A DNA stretch of 64,000 bases from Methanobacteriota archaeon (GCA_009758405.1 WSBC01000016.1:1-64000), one strand, 5' to 3'; counted from the stretch's first letter, positions 42,666 to 51,756 are shown. Notes: generated from the letters alone by a model not told the origin. Numbers and translations are program-made.

Positions 42666-43084
42666 GGTGGTACCACTATAACTGGAATATTACTCTCACT
42701 TATTATGGCAGAGCTAACACTCCCCATTATTATCCTTTCTAATCCCTTCAATTTCCTGGTTCCTGTCACAACAACATCGCCATTATTCTTTGCTGCGAAA
42801 TCGAGTATAATGGATGATACAGGTTTTTTTTCGGATAATGTATATGAAAATTTCACATTATAACCTGAAAATATTGCATAAAAAACATCCCTGAGATAGT
42901 AAATAAAGCTCTCCACATCGTTGAATGTCCTTGTTCCCTCAAAAAGATTGGCCTTTATTGGAGGTGTTGTATCAGTGACAACATATAGACCATATACAAG
43001 ATCCCCCTCCTTGAGAAATTTTTTTATAAATTCAGATGCCGCAACTGCCCCTGAGGAACCATCAAATGCAACTATAAAATTCAT
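42662..43084 (-). CDS. UspA-type universal stress protein
   Basis: 140 residues forming one Usp alpha/beta domain. The N-terminal strand NFIVAFDGSSGAVAA and the C-terminal GDVVVTGTRKLKGLERIIMGSVSSAII, with the G-x2-R/K-G-x9-GS pattern, are the ATP-binding motif of the family. Function in stress tolerance is general. Divergent from the LSm operon. Confidence 0.9.
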   Translation of the reverse strand: MNFIVAFDGSSGAVAASEFIKKFLKEGDLVYGLYVVTDTTPPIKANLFEGTRTFNDVESFIYYLRDVFYAIFSGYNVKFSYTLSEKKPVSSIILDFAAKNNGDVVVTGTRKLKGLERIIMGSVSSAIISESNIPVIVVPP

Positions 43085-43153
43085 GGTTAGGATTAATGAG
43101 GATTATTTTATTAACTTTTTGAAAAAAATAATTTCTCTTTAAAAATGGGAACA

Positions 43154-43164
43154 TTTTAATATAT
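43154..43164 (+). promoter_or_regulatory. TATA box of the LSm-eL37-purF operon
   Basis: TTTTAATATAT lies about 25 bases before ATG 43184, giving a leaderless transcript; no Shine-Dalgarno sequence precedes the LSm gene, while the following eL37 has one (GAGGTGA). Confidence 0.55.
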
Positions 43165-43183
43165 CATATAATTTCCATAAAGC

Positions 43184-43411
43184 ATGGATCAAGTGGTAAA
43201 GCCATTGCAGGTACTTCAGAATTCACTGAACAAGAATGTACTCGTATGTGTTAAGGGTAACAAGGAGTACAGAGGTATATTGACAGGCTATGACCAGCAT
43301 ATGAACCTTGTATTAAAAAATGCAGAAGAATTCTCAGAAAGTCAATCAAAGGGCACATATCCGGTAGTGGTGGTAAGGGGGGATAATGTTATCTACATTT
43401 CCCCTTCCTGA
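43184..43411 (+). CDS. lsm: LSm (Sm-like) RNA-binding protein
   Basis: 75-residue Sm fold. Sm1 motif is VLVCVKGNKEYRGILTGYDQHMNLVLKNAEEF and Sm2 is VVVRGDNVIYISP. Archaeal Lsm proteins form heptameric rings that bind U-rich RNA. The pairing with eL37 directly downstream (11 bases) is conserved in Euryarchaeota. Confidence 0.95.
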   Translation: MDQVVKPLQVLQNSLNKNVLVCVKGNKEYRGILTGYDQHMNLVLKNAEEFSESQSKGTYPVVVVRGDNVIYISPS

Positions 43412-43422
43412 GGTGAATTGAT

Positions 43423-43587
43423 ATGGGATCTGGTACACCCGCCATGGGTAAAAGGAATAAAAATAAAACGCATATTGTTTGCAGGAGATGCGGTCATAAA
43501 ACTTATAATGTAAGGGAAAAGAGGTGCTCCCATTGTGGATTCCCCGCCCCTAGGTTACGCCGTTATTCCTGGGCGAAAAGGAAGTGA
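43423..43587 (+). CDS. rpl37e: 50S ribosomal protein eL37
   Basis: 54 residues from ATG 43423 (GAGGTGA just upstream) to TGA 43587. Starts GSGTPAMGKRNKNKTH, then the zinc site CRRCGHKTYN and CSHCGFP, and the basic tail RLRRYSWAKRK: all standard for eL37. Its 3' end overlaps the 5' end of purF by about 53 bases in another frame. Confidence 0.95.
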   Translation: MGSGTPAMGKRNKNKTHIVCRRCGHKTYNVREKRCSHCGFPAPRLRRYSWAKRK

Positions 43588-44974
43588 AAAGTGCGGCGTT
43601 ACTGGATTTAAGATAAAGGGGAACGCCACACCTTATCTTTATTATTCCTTAAGGGCATTACAGCACAGGGGCCAGGAGTCTGCCGGTATAGCCATTTTCA
43701 AGGAAAAGATATTATCCTTTAGGGGGATGGGGCTAGTTCATGAGGTTTTAACAAGGGATATTCTTGAGGAATTTTCCTCTGGAACGGGGATAGGGCATGT
43801 TAGGTATTCAACCGCAGGGTCATCCACATTATTAAATTCACAGCCCATAGTAGTTCATGGACAGGCAGGTGATATGGCCATAGCACATAATGGGGAGATA
43901 GTAAATGCAAATGAATTGAAGGAATACCTGGAGAACCAGGGAATTTCATTTAATACAGAATCAGACACTGAAGTAATTATAAGGCTTCTTTCCTTTAATA
44001 TCAGCAGGTCATCCAACATAATTGAGGGTATTAAGAAAACGATGGGCATGATGGTAGGATCCTATTCTCTTGCCCTTCTAATAAAGGACAGGCTTTTTGC
44101 AATAAGGGATCCACTTGCTATCAGGCCACTCGTATTTGGAAGGGTAAATGGTGGCTATGGATTCGCATCTGAGAGTGTTGCCTTTGATGCTGTGGGTGGT
44201 GAAGTAATCAGAGATTTAAGGCCTGGAGAGATACTTGAGATAAAAGAGGATGGGTATGCATCCTACAGCCTCGAAAATGATGTCGGGCATACGGCCCACT
44301 GTATGTTCGAGTATGTTTATTTTGCGAGGGCTGACAGTACAATTGATGGTAAAAATGTATACAACATAAGAATGCGTTTGGGCCAAATACTTGCAAGGGA
44401 AAGCCCAGCTAAGGCTGATGCTGTAGTACCCGTTCCTGATTCTGGAAGGGCACATGCACTTGGATATTCAAACGAATCGGGCATCCCCTTTGCAGAGGGT
44501 TTAATGAAGAACAGGTATGTTGATAGAACATTCATAATACCTGACCAGTCCGGTAGGGTACAGGAGATACAGATAAAGCTAAACCCTGTGAAGGAGATAA
44601 TAAAGGGAAAGAGAATTGTTCTTGTTGATGACAGTATTGTGAGGGGAAATACTATGAAAAAGATAGTGAAGCTTCTAAAGGACTCCGGTGCAAGTGAGGT
44701 GCATGTAAGAATAGGTTCACCCCCTATAGTTTCACCATGCTATCTTGGTATTGATATGAAAACGAGGAGCCAGTTTATTGCAAATGGAAAAAGTGTGGAG
44801 GAGATTAGGAAGGAGATTAATGCAGATTCTCTTGCATACCTAAGCATAAATGGCCTTGTAGAGGCAATTGGATTCGATAAAGAGGATCTATGTTTAGGTT
44901 GTCTCACAGGCGTTTACCCTGTAAAGATAAAGGGTGAGAAATACAGGTGGCAGAGAGAGCTCGATTCTTTTTAG
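43535..44974 (+). CDS. purF: amidophosphoribosyltransferase
   Basis: First enzyme of purine synthesis: makes phosphoribosylamine from PRPP and glutamine. The mature N-terminus would be the catalytic Cys of KCGVTGF (codon at 43592), followed by LRALQHRGQESAGI and GIGHVRYSTAG of the glutaminase. C-terminal PRPP loop is VLVDDSIVRGNTMKK; DLCLGCLTGVYPV near the end resembles the Fe-S type PurF cysteines. No ATG precedes the Cys; TTG 43535 within eL37 is the nearest usable start, giving an 18-20 residue propeptide that must be cleaved. Convergent with nop5, overlapping four bases. Confidence 0.93.
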   Translation: MDSPPLGYAVIPGRKGSEKCGVTGFKIKGNATPYLYYSLRALQHRGQESAGIAIFKEKILSFRGMGLVHEVLTRDILEEFSSGTGIGHVRYSTAGSSTLLNSQPIVVHGQAGDMAIAHNGEIVNANELKEYLENQGISFNTESDTEVIIRLLSFNISRSSNIIEGIKKTMGMMVGSYSLALLIKDRLFAIRDPLAIRPLVFGRVNGGYGFASESVAFDAVGGEVIRDLRPGEILEIKEDGYASYSLENDVGHTAHCMFEYVYFARADSTIDGKNVYNIRMRLGQILARESPAKADAVVPVPDSGRAHALGYSNESGIPFAEGLMKNRYVDRTFIIPDQSGRVQEIQIKLNPVKEIIKGKRIVLVDDSIVRGNTMKKIVKLLKDSGASEVHVRIGSPPIVSPCYLGIDMKTRSQFIANGKSVEEIRKEINADSLAYLSINGLVEAIGFDKEDLCLGCLTGVYPVKIKGEKYRWQRELDSF

Positions 44975-45804
44975 GTTTTTCTTGAATTTTTAATAAAATC
45001 GTCATTCTTTCTTTTTGAAAAATAGTCTATTCTTGCTGCAATTGCTATTTTGCAGGCAAGAGACCTCGCATTCTTACCCCTTTCCTTTGAATTATGAACA
45101 TATGGGTGCTTGAAAATAACACCGTGTTTAGGTCCTGGCTGTGAATTTTTTCTTGAAGAAAAAAATGCCTTACCTGCACCAAGAATTTGTATCCTGCTTC
45201 CTGGCATCATGGCAAGGCTTTTAAGCCCACCTGCGATTGAAATTAGCTCTGCCCCCAGTAAAGGTCCTGCAATTGATGTCAAGTTGGGGCAGCATTCCTC
45301 CATTTTTTTCTTTATAAAATTTTCAATACTTTCCCTTGTTTCCCTGAGGCCTGAGTATGTATTTTTTACATTTTCGAATGCATAATCAACACCTTCGGAG
45401 GCCATTATCTCCTTGATAAGTTCCCTTTCCTCCATCCTATACCTCGTGAATGGATAATATATCTGATGCCAGTCCTCCATATGCATCTTATAAACATTCT
45501 CCATCTTTTCTAGATCCTTGAGAAACTTCCAGGATTCAATAATGAGGAGCTCATTTTTCTCCATTGACTCTATCAATTTTTTTCCATAAAGTATCAAGGC
45601 CTCATGGAGAATTTCATTTACCCTACTAGGCTTCATCTCCACCTTTGGCCCGAATCTTAGGTAGAAATCACCAAGAAAAGAAAAATCCTTTTTCCCTATC
45701 ATTAAAAATATATCTGAAAGCTTCTCAGGATCCAGTGGAAAATCAAAGACTTCGCTCTTTTCATCGCTTATTCCCACTGCCCTGTTCCAGTATATTTGAA
45801 TCAT
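44971..45804 (-). CDS. nop5: Nop5 (Nop56/58), box C/D RNP core protein, short form
   Basis: 277 residues. Coiled-coil (LIIESWKFLKDLEKM...HQIYYPF) and Nop domain with CPNLTSIAGPLLGAELISIAGGLKSLAMMPGSRIQILGAGKAFF and HGVIFKHPYV, which binds L7Ae and the guide RNA. Together with fibrillarin this forms the 2'-O-methylation complex. The N-terminal fibrillarin-binding domain is only about 65 residues, around half that of typical archaeal Nop5, and the C-terminal tail is a short basic stretch. It is the last gene of the leftward ribosomal run, 41 bases past cbf5. Confidence 0.92.
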   Translation of the reverse strand: MIQIYWNRAVGISDEKSEVFDFPLDPEKLSDIFLMIGKKDFSFLGDFYLRFGPKVEMKPSRVNEILHEALILYGKKLIESMEKNELLIIESWKFLKDLEKMENVYKMHMEDWHQIYYPFTRYRMEERELIKEIMASEGVDYAFENVKNTYSGLRETRESIENFIKKKMEECCPNLTSIAGPLLGAELISIAGGLKSLAMMPGSRIQILGAGKAFFSSRKNSQPGPKHGVIFKHPYVHNSKERGKNARSLACKIAIAARIDYFSKRKNDDFIKNSRKT

Positions 45805-45844
45805 AGATTTGGTATTGTGAATTTTATTTAAAAACTTATTCCAT

Positions 45845-46726
45845 TTACCAGGTTTTCGGATACCTTCCCCTCTCCACTATTACTGTATCCATCTTAACAA
45901 AGGGCTCCCTTGAAGAGGTGTCAAGATTTCCAGCTATCTTGCCCACCGATATTAACTCACCATCAGTTGAAAACACAGCTACCGTTGCCCCAAGATATAT
46001 TTTGCCCTCTACTTTTTCTACGCCCGCCGAGTAAAGTGGTGCACCATTTGCTATGGCCTCTATTGCACTGTTTTTAACATATACCTTTGGCAGAGATTTT
46101 ACTATCTCCCTTCCTGGCCTGAGTATATTCCTCAGCATGTCCTCCTTTCCCTGTTTATAGAATTCAACGGCATCCTTCAGTTCCTGGAGTGTATGTGCAT
46201 CATTCTCACCAATATCACCCGTTCTTGTTCTCCTTAGTTCAACAAGGTTACCGCCCGTGCCAATAGCATCACCAAGATCCACACATAGTGTTCTTATATA
46301 AGTTCCGGATTCTGTTGAGACCCTGAAAAGTATATTTCTTCCATCTATCTCCAATATCTCAATTTCATTTATTTTCCTTTTTCTGATCCTTCTTGACACT
46401 GCTGCCCTTACTGGCACCATCTGGTAAATCTCACCCTTGAACTCTGAAAAAACCTCTCTAATTCTATTTTCATTTGCCTCTGCATGAAGATACATCAGTG
46501 CAACGTATTCCTTGTCCTGTAGATGTAAAAGATTGATTATTCTAGTTGCCCTGTTTATGCCCACGGGAAGAACACCCGTCACATGAGGATCAAGTGTACC
46601 CGCATGGCCGGCCCTTTTCACACCTAATATCTCCCTCACCCATGCACTCACCTGATGGCTAGTAGGGCCATATGGCTTGTCAATCACTACGAAAGAAAAC
46701 TGAAGAAGGTCCTCTATTTTTTCCAA
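45845..46726 (-). CDS. cbf5: tRNA/rRNA pseudouridine synthase Cbf5 (TruB family)
   Basis: 293 residues. The catalytic aspartate is in RAGHAGTLDPHVTGVLPVGI near residue 46; SHQVSAWVREIL and SGTYIRTLCVDLG are the other TruB motifs. The last 75 residues are a PUA domain (VYVKNSAIEAIANGAPLYSAGV). Cbf5 works with Nop10, Gar1 and L7Ae in H/ACA particles; nop10 is also in this window. It overlaps cmk by 13 bases. In many archaea eL14 lies between cmk and cbf5; here it is missing. Confidence 0.95.
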   Translation of the reverse strand: MEKIEDLLQFSFVVIDKPYGPTSHQVSAWVREILGVKRAGHAGTLDPHVTGVLPVGINRATRIINLLHLQDKEYVALMYLHAEANENRIREVFSEFKGEIYQMVPVRAAVSRRIRKRKINEIEILEIDGRNILFRVSTESGTYIRTLCVDLGDAIGTGGNLVELRRTRTGDIGENDAHTLQELKDAVEFYKQGKEDMLRNILRPGREIVKSLPKVYVKNSAIEAIANGAPLYSAGVEKVEGKIYLGATVAVFSTDGELISVGKIAGNLDTSSREPFVKMDTVIVERGRYPKTW

Positions 46727-47241
46727 GATTCAACACCCTTTATTATCTGTTCCGCCACATCTTCAGGACCAATATTGTCCGTGTTAATAACAAGATCATA
46801 TATTGAAAGATCCTTAAAATTTATACCATAATAATCCAAATATCTTTTTAACTCGCTTCTCTCTCTGAGAATTATCTTATCAATTGTGGCATCAGTATCC
46901 CTTTTCTTTATTCTTTCATACCTTTTTTCAAGGCTAGCATCAAGAAAAACCTTAAAGGATTCTATACCATTCCTTACCGCAAACCATGCTGCAAGCCTTG
47001 AATCAACAACAATATCTCCATTTTTCCTCATGGTTTCTAGAATATACTCATCCACATGCCTGTCTATCTCTGGGTGATTTTCAGCATAGATGCTGAAGGA
47101 TTCAAGGTCCATTCCATATTTTTTTGAAAGTGACCTGAATACATCACCGCTTGATATTAATTGAAAATCTAACCTTCTAGATATAATCCTTGCTACAGTA
47201 GTCTTTCCTGAGCCTGGCGGGCCACTTATAATAATAATCAT
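46714..47241 (-). CDS. cmk: archaeal cytidylate kinase
   Basis: 175 residues. P-loop ISGPPGSGKTTVARIISRRL, then SSGDVFRSLSKKYG, DSRLAAWFA and YERIKKRDTD in order: the compact archaeal CMP kinase. Makes CDP/dCDP. Overlaps both neighbours by four and 13 bases in the operon. Gene order DUF106-cmk-cbf5 is common in Euryarchaeota. Confidence 0.93.
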   Translation of the reverse strand: MIIIISGPPGSGKTTVARIISRRLDFQLISSGDVFRSLSKKYGMDLESFSIYAENHPEIDRHVDEYILETMRKNGDIVVDSRLAAWFAVRNGIESFKVFLDASLEKRYERIKKRDTDATIDKIILRERSELKRYLDYYGINFKDLSIYDLVINTDNIGPEDVAEQIIKGVESWKK

Positions 47242-47870
47242 AGCTCCCTTAACCTTTTATTAAATTCGTAGAGCTTAAAAAGGTATGTAACAAAATATCC
47301 AAGTGGTACAGTAAAGAAGGTGTAAAGTATTAGCCAGTTTGGAAAGAATGAAATGCCACCGGTGATATCTATGCCCATGGCCCACGGAGTGTTGAAAAGT
47401 TTTACCTGCGCATGTGCTAGGAAATAATAAAGCCAGGTAAATATTGCAATAACAATTACCATTGTTATTAGCATTGGCTTCATCTGGTCCTGTTGCGATT
47501 TCATCTGGTCCATCATTATCTTTTGCTGTATTTTCCTGTATTTTTCAATCTTGCCCATGTCCCTAGCTCTGTATGCTTCTCTCATCTTTTTTGATATGAA
47601 CCTTGTTTTTTCCTGAAGCCTGGCCATTTCAAACCAGTCAATAAAATAATGCCTTGCATACATATTTATAATTGTTAAAAATAGACCCGCAAAAATCATT
47701 GTAAGTATTGGATATCTTCCATTAAAGCCAAGAAGGGGTGTGAAAACAAAACCTACAGCAATTGCGAATGCGTTCCTTACATCTGGTATTATTATAATGA
47801 ACATTACCAGCATTAAAATGACAAAGTAAATACCAGAATAGGATGCTGAAAAACCCTTTTTCTCATCCAT
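47238..47870 (-). CDS. DUF106 membrane protein (Oxa1/YidC/EMC3-like insertase homologue)
   Basis: 210 residues with an N-terminal helix, a second helix (MIFAGLFLTIINMYARHYF), a long cytosolic hairpin of basic helix (EKTRFISKKMREAYRARDMGKIEKYRKIQQKIM), and two helices at the end. This is the layout of archaeal DUF106, a relative of Oxa1/YidC and eukaryotic EMC3 that binds ribosomes and inserts membrane proteins. Next to secY and adk, which fits that role. Overlaps adk by eight bases. Confidence 0.9.
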   Translation of the reverse strand: MDEKKGFSASYSGIYFVILMLVMFIIIIPDVRNAFAIAVGFVFTPLLGFNGRYPILTMIFAGLFLTIINMYARHYFIDWFEMARLQEKTRFISKKMREAYRARDMGKIEKYRKIQQKIMMDQMKSQQDQMKPMLITMVIVIAIFTWLYYFLAHAQVKLFNTPWAMGIDITGGISFFPNWLILYTFFTVPLGYFVTYLFKLYEFNKRLREL

Positions 47871-48411
47871 TTTTAATCATTCCAAGTAGAGTATCAACTG
47901 CCTCATTAACCTTTCCTTCCTCATTTCTCACTATTACTACTGTTGCACCAGTTATCATTGCACAGGATGCAGCAAAATACCTGTTAAGTGACTGATGTGT
48001 ATCTATGTCATTGGCAGAATCCGTATCCCTATACCTTGAAGAATCCCTGCTCCTCCTTGCCATTATTGATTTAGGGTCGGCCTCTACAAGGACAAGCATG
48101 GATGGTTTAAGGGATCTGAGTACCCATTCTGGTAAGCCTGGAAGAAAGCCAGAGGGCGTTTTTATGCTCATATGTGTATCAACAATAACATTTTCCATTT
48201 TACCTATGTATTCCCCTGCAATCCTCTGTAATTCCCTCTGTTTTTCCACTGGCAATTTCCTTATCTCATCCCTGTTCCTTACACCCATCTCCTTTGCCTT
48301 TTCGAGCATTATGTCACCGAAGTTCACTATCCTATAATCTATTCTTTTCGCCACACCTTCCATAATGGTGGATTTACCCACCCCAGGTACTCCTGTAACA
48401 ACAATCCTCAT
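47863..48411 (-). CDS. adkA: archaeal adenylate kinase
   Basis: 182 residues. P-loop VVTGVPGVGKSTIMEG, then NFGDIMLEKAKEMG, VIVDTHMSIKTPSGFLPGLP and SIMARRSRDSSRYRD, as in the AdkA type. Converts ATP + AMP to 2 ADP. Directly after secY, which is the common archaeal order. Normal length. Confidence 0.95.
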   Translation of the reverse strand: MRIVVTGVPGVGKSTIMEGVAKRIDYRIVNFGDIMLEKAKEMGVRNRDEIRKLPVEKQRELQRIAGEYIGKMENVIVDTHMSIKTPSGFLPGLPEWVLRSLKPSMLVLVEADPKSIMARRSRDSSRYRDTDSANDIDTHQSLNRYFAASCAMITGATVVIVRNEEGKVNEAVDTLLGMIKNG

Positions 48412-48414
48412 AAC

Positions 48415-50220
48415 TCATCCCTCGAAGAATTGTCTTATTACAGGGTGCATCTCCATAAGCTGCTCCCTACCCATTGCCTCATAGAACTGTATTATTATTC
48501 CAACTGTTAGAAGCACACCGGTTCCTGTTGTATTTCCAACAGTTCCAATGAGACCGGCAAAGGCGGCAAGAGCGCCTACGGCTGCACCGCTGAATATTGT
48601 TATTGGAGGTATATATTTATTCAATATATTTTCTATTACCTTTGGCTCCCTCCTGAAGCCTGGTATCTGCATACCGCTCCTCAGTATTTGTTTTGCTACT
48701 GCCTCCGCATTCATGTTTGTTGTATCTATCCAGAATTTTGCAAAGAGTATGCTCATCCCTACCATAAATAAAACAAATGCCACAACATGCATAATAAACT
48801 GGAAAGTAGAATGACCGAGGAATGCATTTGCGTATGCGCTTGGCTCCATTAAGGGCAGGAGCCATTCACCCAGGCCATTTATATTATTGAGATAATATGC
48901 AAGACCTCCTATAGGAGTAGACTGCTGAATACCGAGTGCCTGCGCCTGTTCAGGTGTAGGATAGACACCAAACCAGGGATTATGCCCCAGCAAGGGAACG
49001 TGCGAAAGTGCTGGGTTTGTCCAGAAAATAAGGGACCACATGGTTATGTTTGCCATAAGTGCAGAGGTAAGTATTACTGGTATGTTTGATGCATAGAGAA
49101 GCTTTATTGGATACCTTCCCCTTGCACCCCTTACCCTCTCATGGGCAAGGGGCAGTTCTATCTTTGTACTTTCAGTCCATGCAACTATAAGGAATACTAT
49201 TATTACACCGATAAGTGAAACAAGGCCATTTGGCATCCTGAAAAGAAGTGTTTCAATACGTCCATTGTAAAGGTCCGAGGCAGAGAAATGTGATAGTAAA
49301 TAAACGGCCCCAGGTATCGCGCCACTTGGTGGATTGTATACTGAAACTGGTTGTGAAGGATTGGTGGGTATCCAGTTTATTGTTCCTGTAATTAATGCTT
49401 GGGAAACACCAGCAGCAATGAATAGTGATATACCTGAACCTATTCCCCATTTGCTAACAAGCTCATCCATCAGGAATAGAACATAAGAACCAAAGAATAA
49501 CTGAAGAACAATGAATGTGTCCGCAAGGAAACTTCCATGACCTGGCCATACAGAATTCATTGAATTCACAAATGCAGAGTCCGGGGTTAAGTAACCAAAT
49601 ACCTGTGGAATTGCCTCAACAAATATCATAATGATTACAAGTAACTTTTGAACGCTCTGGTAAATTGCCTGATCCTCATGATCTCCAAGGTCGAGATTTA
49701 TCAATTTTGCACCAACAAAGAGCTGCATAATTATGCTTGCGGTAACAATAGGACCTATACCAAGGTCGAGCAAAGAACCCTGTGCACCTGCCATTATAGC
49801 CCTGAAGGATGAGAATACGTCAATCATTGTTGATGTGTTTAGTCCATAGATGTAAATATTTGTTAGAACAAAATATAGTATGAGTACAAGCCCTGTCCAA
49901 AAAAGCTTCTCCCTAAACCTTACATGCCTCTGTGGCTTTTTTATTATTGGCAGCTTTTCCACGAGAGGCTTTAGCCCGTAAAGCTTGCTCTTCTTTTCAC
50001 CCTTGTATGATGCTATTAAATATGTAATATAGAACAATGGGGCCACAAGAAGTACAAAAACAAGTGTATCTATCCAGTCCTTTTCTATTGAAGATGCAAA
50101 GGCCTGTAAAGAAATAAGAGATCCTGCCAGGTAGGCCTGGTAGGCGTATAATACAAAAATGAAAATTATGGCAATTACTATTCCAACTGACCTATTCCTT
50201 GGAATTTCCTCTTCAGGCAT
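48415..50220 (-). CDS. secY: protein translocase subunit SecY with extended N-terminus
   Basis: 601 residues, against roughly 430-490 in most archaea. Standard SecY begins near residue 85 (LVEKLPIIKKPQRHVRFREKLFWTG), with LGIGPIVTASIIMQL for the plug and channel, KWGIGSGISLFIAAGV, and RVRGARGRYPIKLLYASNIPVI as the SRP/ribosome loop. The first 80 residues add two extra helices (VGIVIAIIFIFVLYAYQAYL and WIDTLVFVLLVAPLFYITYL). The outside loops between helices 5-6 and 7-8 are also longer than usual. Forms the translocon for membrane and secreted proteins. Overlaps uL15 by eight bases. Confidence 0.95.
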   Translation of the reverse strand: MPEEEIPRNRSVGIVIAIIFIFVLYAYQAYLAGSLISLQAFASSIEKDWIDTLVFVLLVAPLFYITYLIASYKGEKKSKLYGLKPLVEKLPIIKKPQRHVRFREKLFWTGLVLILYFVLTNIYIYGLNTSTMIDVFSSFRAIMAGAQGSLLDLGIGPIVTASIIMQLFVGAKLINLDLGDHEDQAIYQSVQKLLVIIMIFVEAIPQVFGYLTPDSAFVNSMNSVWPGHGSFLADTFIVLQLFFGSYVLFLMDELVSKWGIGSGISLFIAAGVSQALITGTINWIPTNPSQPVSVYNPPSGAIPGAVYLLSHFSASDLYNGRIETLLFRMPNGLVSLIGVIIVFLIVAWTESTKIELPLAHERVRGARGRYPIKLLYASNIPVILTSALMANITMWSLIFWTNPALSHVPLLGHNPWFGVYPTPEQAQALGIQQSTPIGGLAYYLNNINGLGEWLLPLMEPSAYANAFLGHSTFQFIMHVVAFVLFMVGMSILFAKFWIDTTNMNAEAVAKQILRSGMQIPGFRREPKVIENILNKYIPPITIFSGAAVGALAAFAGLIGTVGNTTGTGVLLTVGIIIQFYEAMGREQLMEMHPVIRQFFEG

Positions 50221-50641
50221 TGGGTTCTACCCCACCACCTGCTTCCCTGAGTTTTTTGACCGCAAGTTCGCTTGCCTTTGGAACCCTGACAAAAATTTTT
50301 TCATCCACCTTACCCTTACCTAGTAATTTTGTATATCCTGCAGCTACCAGATCCACATGCCAGGAATCCCCCTCTTTTCTCGCATAACCAAGATCTGAAA
50401 AAATGGGAAAATTTTCCTGAAGCTGGTCAATATTGATTACCCTATCTGGTCTTGATGGATGGTGACTTGTGAATCCATGCCTTCCCCAGTGCTCCCTGTA
50501 ATACTTGTTCAGCCAGATCCATTTATGCTTTCCTAGACCGGAGAATCCACGCCCGCCCTTAAGACCATGGCCTCTTCTGCCCTTCATTCCATGGCCATGC
50601 CTTCTATATCCCCTGAACTTTCTACCTCTACTGTAGGACAT
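50213..50641 (-). CDS. rplO: 50S ribosomal protein uL15
   Basis: 142 residues. Starts with the long glycine- and arginine-rich N-terminus (RKFRGYRRHGHGMKGRRGHG, KGGRGFSGLGKHKW) and ends in the globular part with SWHVDLVAAGYTKLLGKGKV and VRVPKASELAVKKL. Large subunit, linked to secY as in most archaea and bacteria. The stop overlaps the SecY start by eight bases. Confidence 0.96.
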   Translation of the reverse strand: MSYSRGRKFRGYRRHGHGMKGRRGHGLKGGRGFSGLGKHKWIWLNKYYREHWGRHGFTSHHPSRPDRVINIDQLQENFPIFSDLGYARKEGDSWHVDLVAAGYTKLLGKGKVDEKIFVRVPKASELAVKKLREAGGGVEPNA

Positions 50642-51106
50642 TTAAATCACCATCATCCTTTTTATTAGATCATTTATATGCTTCTGTCTATAACCAAGAT
50701 CACCATTCTCCCTGAAGGATCTCTTTGTATTTTTGAAACCACCCCTGGGTGGGTTAAGCCTGAAAACAGGCTTTACTTCAGGTAGCCTATCATACCTTAC
50801 CTTTTTCTCCAGTATTGCATCGGCAAGCTCTTCAAATGAATTGAAATTTAATTTTTTCAGGTATTCAAGATCTATTGGCCTATCACCTATAAGCCTTCCT
50901 TTCCTGGAGATTAGTTCGGCAAGTGTTTCCCTGTCTATCTCTCCCCAGGTGATGTAATCCTTGGCCTTTCTTAGCATACCGTCTGTCACCCTATTTTTTG
51001 GGAGAATAACAAGATGGTTAACCCTTGTTAGCCTCAGATACCTTAAGGTCTGTGCAACATCCCTGTTTACACCTGCCCTTCCCCTAATCCTTATTACTGC
51101 GTACAT
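50642..51106 (-). CDS. rpmD: 50S ribosomal protein uL30
   Basis: 154 residues, the longer archaeal/eukaryotic form. N-terminal core [25 protein letters not shown] with NHLVILP; the C-terminal extension contains [21 protein letters not shown], as in archaeal L30 and eukaryotic L7. Directly abuts uL15; overlaps uS5 by 23 bases. Confidence 0.95.
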   Translation of the reverse strand: MYAVIRIRGRAGVNRDVAQTLRYLRLTRVNHLVILPKNRVTDGMLRKAKDYITWGEIDRETLAELISRKGRLIGDRPIDLEYLKKLNFNSFEELADAILEKKVRYDRLPEVKPVFRLNPPRGGFKNTKRSFRENGDLGYRQKHINDLIKRMMVI

Positions 51107-51755
51107 CTACGCCACCACCCCTATATATTGCAAGATTGAGTGTAATCTTTTCATTCATCTTCATAGATGATGTTTGTTTAAGGGCATTGTATGCAGCAAT
51201 TGCATAGTTTACAGTTGTCTTTGTATGTCCCTCTGTAAATCCCCAGGCATCCTGTATTCCTGCAAGCCTGAGCACATCCTTGGCCACATCACCCACGGCC
51301 AGGCCAACACCCCTTGGTGCAGGCTTGAATATTACTCTTACAGAGCCTGAAGAGCCCTCCACCTTGAATGGTAGTGAATGGGGCCTGTTGCATCCACATT
51401 CCCAGGAACCGCAACCCCTCTTAATCTCAATTATGTTAAGCTTTGCATTCTCAATTGCCTTCTTTATAATTGGGCCTACCTCTTTACCCTTTGCCCTTCC
51501 AATGCCAACAAACCCATCCTTGTTACCTATTACAACAGTAACAGAGAATTTTGTCCTCCTACCGGAGTCCGTCATTCTCTGTACCATTTTAATATCAACC
51601 ACCTTTTCCTCAAGGTTAGGAAGGAGCATGTCAACTATCTGCGGTTCCTTTAATGGAAGCCTTGTGGCAAGGGCCTGTGACATGCTTGTTATCTTACCCT
51701 CATAAACAAGCTTTCCGAGTTTTGTCTTAGGAATCCATCCAGTGCCTTCTTCCAT
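51084..51755 (-). CDS. rpsE: 30S ribosomal protein uS5
   Basis: 223 residues. Double-stranded RNA-binding half: [29 protein letters not shown]; then the archaeal zinc-like CGSWECGC segment and [26 protein letters not shown], the S5 signature. Small subunit, on the solvent side and in decoding fidelity. Starts one base before uL18's stop region, 1-base spacer. Confidence 0.96.
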   Translation of the reverse strand: MEEGTGWIPKTKLGKLVYEGKITSMSQALATRLPLKEPQIVDMLLPNLEEKVVDIKMVQRMTDSGRRTKFSVTVVIGNKDGFVGIGRAKGKEVGPIIKKAIENAKLNIIEIKRGCGSWECGCNRPHSLPFKVEGSSGSVRVIFKPAPRGVGLAVGDVAKDVLRLAGIQDAWGFTEGHTKTTVNYAIAAYNALKQTSSMKMNEKITLNLAIYRGGGVDVRSNKD

Positions 51756-51756
51756 A

